A stretch of 64,000 nucleotides of DNA from the NCBI GenBank assembly GCA_023079485.1, contig CM041097.1, positions 19,637,158 to 19,701,157 on the forward strand, written 5' to 3'. Below the pieces are notes generated by a model. That model saw only the letters and a program-made list of their open reading frames with translations, was not told the origin of the DNA and made no database searches. The stretch is from Archilochus colubris (Eukaryota; Chordata; Aves; Apodiformes; Trochilidae). Shown here piece by piece: positions 60,275 through 64,000 of the stretch. The translations under genes were made by a program, and so were the position numbers. How positions within the stretch are numbered: the first letter of the stretch is position 1; each line of letters begins with the position of its first letter.

Positions 60275-62757
60275 TGCCAGCACAGTTTGCCATAAAAACA
60301 ATTCACTCTGTAACACTAGTACTTGCCATGATGAAGAGCCAGGATTTTGGTTTTTAAAAGAAGTCTGGTTTTTTAATTATGTTGAATGCTTTTCAGAGGA
60401 TAATATCCAAGGTGTTATAATTCTAATTGTGCATCAAGAAGAAGTGTCATGATAGTAAAGAGGCATCAGCTGATATTCAGAACAACACAAAGATGGGAGT
60501 GCAAAGGAAAGCCTGCAATTATTCAATGTAAACCAAGATGATAATTTTTGGACTAGAGAGATCTCTGTTTTGAATTTTAAAGCAAGTTACTGTCTTTCCT
60601 TTTCACAACGTGTCACTTTATGAGAAGGGAGCCACAAGTTATCATCATCTTGGAAAATGAAGTTAAAAACCAGCACAAATCCAACCATATTCCCATAGCA
60701 AGTGTTGGCAGGTCATCAGCAGGAGCTCCAAGGAAAGATCCCAAGGATGAATGCCATGCACAGGTTCCAGCATGCCCAACAGAGCCACGATGACTTAGCA
60801 AGGGGTGATATTCACTGGTTTATAAATTAGATCCTTGTACCCACTGAATTAAGTGCAGAACCAGGTGCTCTTGCTGACTGCTTAAAAAACCCAAACAAAA
60901 CCACCACAAAACAAACCACAGTGCTGCTAGAAATGATGTCTCCAAATCCCTCAGTCTGAAGTTAGATGAGGATACAGAAAGAGAAGATGAAGACAAGAAA
61001 GAAATTACAGCAGGGACTCATTGTTCCACAGCCCATAAATCCCTTTTGGGTCATAGTCCACTTGCTGCTACCACATGCACATTACTTGAATACACCTGAG
61101 AAAATGCAAGAAAAAGATTAAAATGTTCAATCATTTGCAAACGCCCCCCAGATGAATCTGAGTACATGTTGGAAGAGCAGCTCTAACACAACACACCACG
61201 GGCTTATCTGGCTGGGAACATGAAATGAGTTGTGTGGATGAATGCATCCTGGATTTATCCAGCTGGGAAGCACTTCCACACATCCAGCTGCTCTGGGCTG
61301 TGCCTGGCAGAGCTCTCAGCATGGCTCAACAGGGTCTGGGGGTACAGCTGACCCCAACAGCCAAATTACAGCCCAGACTTTGCCTGTCATCAGCCTCCCC
61401 ACCCCGATGCCACCACGGGAGGTGCAGGACCCTGTGGGTTACAGGACAGAGGTGCCACATTTGTCTGGTGACTTGCAGTCACCTGGCAAGAGCTGGTGGT
61501 GGAGGGGCAATTCTGCCATCAGATCTGTTTTGCCAAAAAGCTTCTTCATCTGTCAGAGAGCACATTCTGTTAATGGTGGCATCTTGTACATTTATCTTCC
61601 TGTGCAGCAGATAACTAATTTCAAAGCTGGGTATCCAAAATTGTGTCACCAACCTGTGACTGCCCAAGCACATTTCTGCCAGGAAAGGCTCAGTCTCTCA
61701 CCCCAGCATCCCAGCTCATTCCCACACCTCTGAGCATTACAGAAATAACCCATGGCACAAACAGGGAGAAGCTCAAAAAATAAGACATGAGATTCTCTTT
61801 CTGTTTCTCCTTTAAACACCTTTGTTGCTGTGATTTTTGGAGAAGAGGTTCTAAGCTAAGGATCAAAGTGACACAAGCCAAAATACAGCCTGTCACATGT
61901 AAACAGTACTTGCTTGATTCTTTTATCAATAAGTTTGTTTTTAAACTGTAGAAAAGCTTTGCCTGCCTGGAGCAGAGTGAAACAGCTAAGGTGGCTTTAA
62001 CCAAAACCCTCCTGTTTGATGGGAGAAATATCATCAAAATGGATGATAAAATGCCCAGGCTCTGTGGGAAGCTGGCTCATGGGTTCTGAAAGTGCTCACA
62101 GTTTATGATTGCTTGTCATGGATACAGTGTCACTGACACACTAAAATCTGTATTTGTATATATTTCCAAAGCAAACCCATGCTATGTTTTAGGTAATAAT
62201 ATAAATTGATTGTTTTTAATAATTTTTTTAAAACTCATTTTCCATGGTATTACTTAGAAAAAAAAGGGAATTATCTGAGATCTTGCAAAATCCTGCTGCA
62301 CCCTATAATATTCCTGGTCAGAAACAGTGACCCATGGCTGGTGGGGAACATCAGTACATCCTCAGCCATGCATCATTCCATGGGGTAAGACATCATTTCT
62401 AAGGCATGAATTCTCCAGATGCCCCATCCAGGTTTATCAAACAGCAATTGCAGTTTGCAAGCCCCAGCACATGGGAAACACACAATTCACACCCCTCTGA
62501 CCAGGGCTGGAGAATCTCTGCCCGTATCCCTATGCCCTGTTCCACCAAACCAAAGCCACCACAGAGCAGCTTTCTTCCAGACTTTCAGAAAACTTTGGGC
62601 ACTTCCCAATTTTTACCATTTCTATGTTAAGGCAAGGAGTGAATTTAAATTATTTAAAGCACATCTGTTTAATCATAGATGCCTTTTTAAAGATTTGTTA
62701 GCTTGAAATATGACTTTGGCTTTTCTGCTCTTTCTTTCCCCACTCTCCCACACACAG
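60275..62757. other. Non-coding unique sequence, no gene seen
   Basis: Two overlapping plus frames at 61225-61733 (129 and 163 codons) have no domain and lie in a GC-richer patch with an antisense frame. A short (AAACC)n-like stretch lies near 60885-60920. No mobile element was recognised. Confidence 0.55.
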
Positions 62758-62856
62758 TATGGCAGCCAGGAGAACATCTTCCCACACTTGGAAGGGACAG
62801 AGCCCAGGCCCTGCTGCACACTCATCCTCAGCCAGAGAGAGGAAGTCTCACCAAAG
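62758..62856 (+). other. Exon-like block (99 bp, plus)
   Basis: A long pyrimidine tract (ctctttctttccccactctc, then ccacacacag with AG at 62756-62757) precedes 99 bp that is open for exactly 33 codons in phase 0. The translation starts YGSQENIFPHLEG and ends SQREEVSPK. The donor CCAAAG|gtttgtgag is acceptable but not optimal. No family is recognised. The acceptor is among the strongest in the window. Coding exon, non-coding exon and decoy all remain possible. Confidence 0.2.
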
Positions 62857-62869
62857 GTTTGTGAGACAG

Positions 62870-64000
62870 GGCTGTGGGGGTGGTGTTTGCTGAGCAGCAA
62901 GGAAATCTGAGTCACATGCTGGAGGGGCCAGGCAAGGGCTGAGCACCCACAGCCTTCAGGATTTCTGACAGCATCCCCGTGCCTGGCAATGCTGCTCCAT
63001 GCACTGCCAGGGATATGCAGGAACAACTTTCTGCAGTTCTTTCATGGAATTATTTCTCATTTCTACCTATGAAACTGCTTACTCATTAAACGAGCTGCTG
63101 CATATTTAAAAACACAAGAATGCAGAATTGTACTTCCAATGGAAAGAAAGGAGTGCCACCAGGGACCAAAAAAACCCCAGAGTTACTGCAGAGCTCTGGC
63201 ACACAAGAGGAAGCTGAAACCCATGGCACCCATGGACTGCACACCTCCTGCATACCTTGGGAATCCTTTTCCCCACAATTCCCATCACAGTAAATAGCAA
63301 CACCATAATCAAAATAGTAATTGTAACAGTGTTACTTATGACACTTAAATCAACATTTCTTAAGGTAATTTCCCTGCCCAGCAGAGGGACAGACAAAAAT
63401 ATTTCCCTCTCCACAGAAGAGTGCCAGGAAAGCTTTTCAACACGACTCTAACACAGAATGTGCCACCTCCCAGCAGCACTTCCCAGGCTCAGTTCAGGCA
63501 GGCTTGGGATCTGAAGGGCATTTCCCTGCTCTGGGAGCCAGGCAGGCACAGACAACACTTGCTCTGCAATCATCCTTGACACATCTGAGGATGCCAGGAC
63601 TTAACATGGTGATGGTCGTGATTGTAACCTGAACTGATACACAGAGACTGCAAAATGTAATGCCAGGTACAGAGCTGCATGGATTCCCTAACAATCTGAG
63701 GAAATAAGGCAAAAAATATATGAAGTAGTGAACTTTAAAGCTGATTGTTTGGGGGTTTTTGGTTTGTTTATTTTTGACACTCACTGAAATTGGTGGTAAA
63801 TGCCTTGCAAAATTATTAAAAACCTCCTTGCAGCCACAGGCAAGGATTTTATAGCCTCTTACTGGTTATTGCATGTCACACAAGGCAGTAAAATACAGCT
63901 GCACTCTCCAGCACAGTGGTTACTCGACTCGTCACTTTTTTCCCTAAGACATCTCAGCAGCACTTCCCCACAATGTTTTTCTAGTTAGTAATATCATAGA
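62870..64000. other. Non-coding unique sequence, no gene seen
   Basis: Frames of up to 102 codons have no domains. A hydrophobic minus frame at 63106-63414 contains an Ile/Val/Leu run that comes from AT-rich sequence. The last bases (atcataga) match the outer edge of a minus-strand CR1 terminus, but too little is in the window to call it. Confidence 0.55.

Noticed and set aside
63990..64000. atcataga at the window edge, the start of a minus-strand CR1 terminus
   Set aside because: Only about eight bases are inside the window.
1..64000. tRNA, rRNA, snoRNA, CRISPR or prokaryotic-type operon signals
   Set aside because: No tRNA B-box with matching arms, no direct-repeat/spacer array and no ribosome-binding-site-led gene runs were found by eye on either strand.

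Overview
The window looks like bird nuclear DNA, probably a passerine or another neoavian. The main evidence is several short, 5'-truncated CR1 LINE fragments with the avian 3' end: a copy of 'gggttggaaggac' near the end, then 'attctatg/gttctgtg' octamers on the element's plus strand. There are no Alu, L1 or MIR-like repeats, interspersed repeats are sparse (about 1-2% of the window by my reading), and CpG is depleted without any CpG island. No protein-coding gene can be called with confidence. The open frames are short, overlap on both strands, are low in complexity or follow homopolymers and repeats. I read the window as intergenic sequence or the inside of one or more very large introns.

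Layout. 1-17.9 kb is unique non-coding DNA with a 43-bp duplication (6.55 kb), two poly-T tracts (10.8 and 12.0 kb) and AT-rich, TAATTA-bearing blocks that resemble developmental enhancers (4.4, 7.3, 11.8 and 15.6 kb). 17.9-18.4 kb holds an 11-bp minisatellite followed by a plus-strand CR1. Near 19.3 kb on the minus strand is a 60-bp exon-like block with good splice sites whose translation fits a leucine-rich repeat. Near 21.0 kb is a possible decayed endogenous-retrovirus LTR. A 29-bp minisatellite lies at 25.6 kb. 26-46 kb is featureless apart from a few exon-like blocks and simple repeats. 46.67-47.02 kb holds a minus-strand CR1 split by a second, 58-bp CR1 end, with two more CR1 ends at 47.6 and 53.3 kb. 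An enhancer-like block with a perfect POU octamer sits at 48.2-48.7 kb. The last 10 kb has a minus-strand exon-like block with a consensus donor (56.5 kb), a perfect TAATCC inverted repeat (56.3 kb), a 29-bp duplication (60.2 kb) and a plus-strand exon-like block (62.8 kb).

The exon-like blocks were found by eye from splice signals, and several must be decoys in 64 kb. They are listed at low confidence as 'other', not as CDS. No operon, RNA gene, CRISPR array or convincing new system is visible. The best leads are the 19.3-kb and 56.5-kb exon candidates, the nested CR1, and the enhancer-like blocks.
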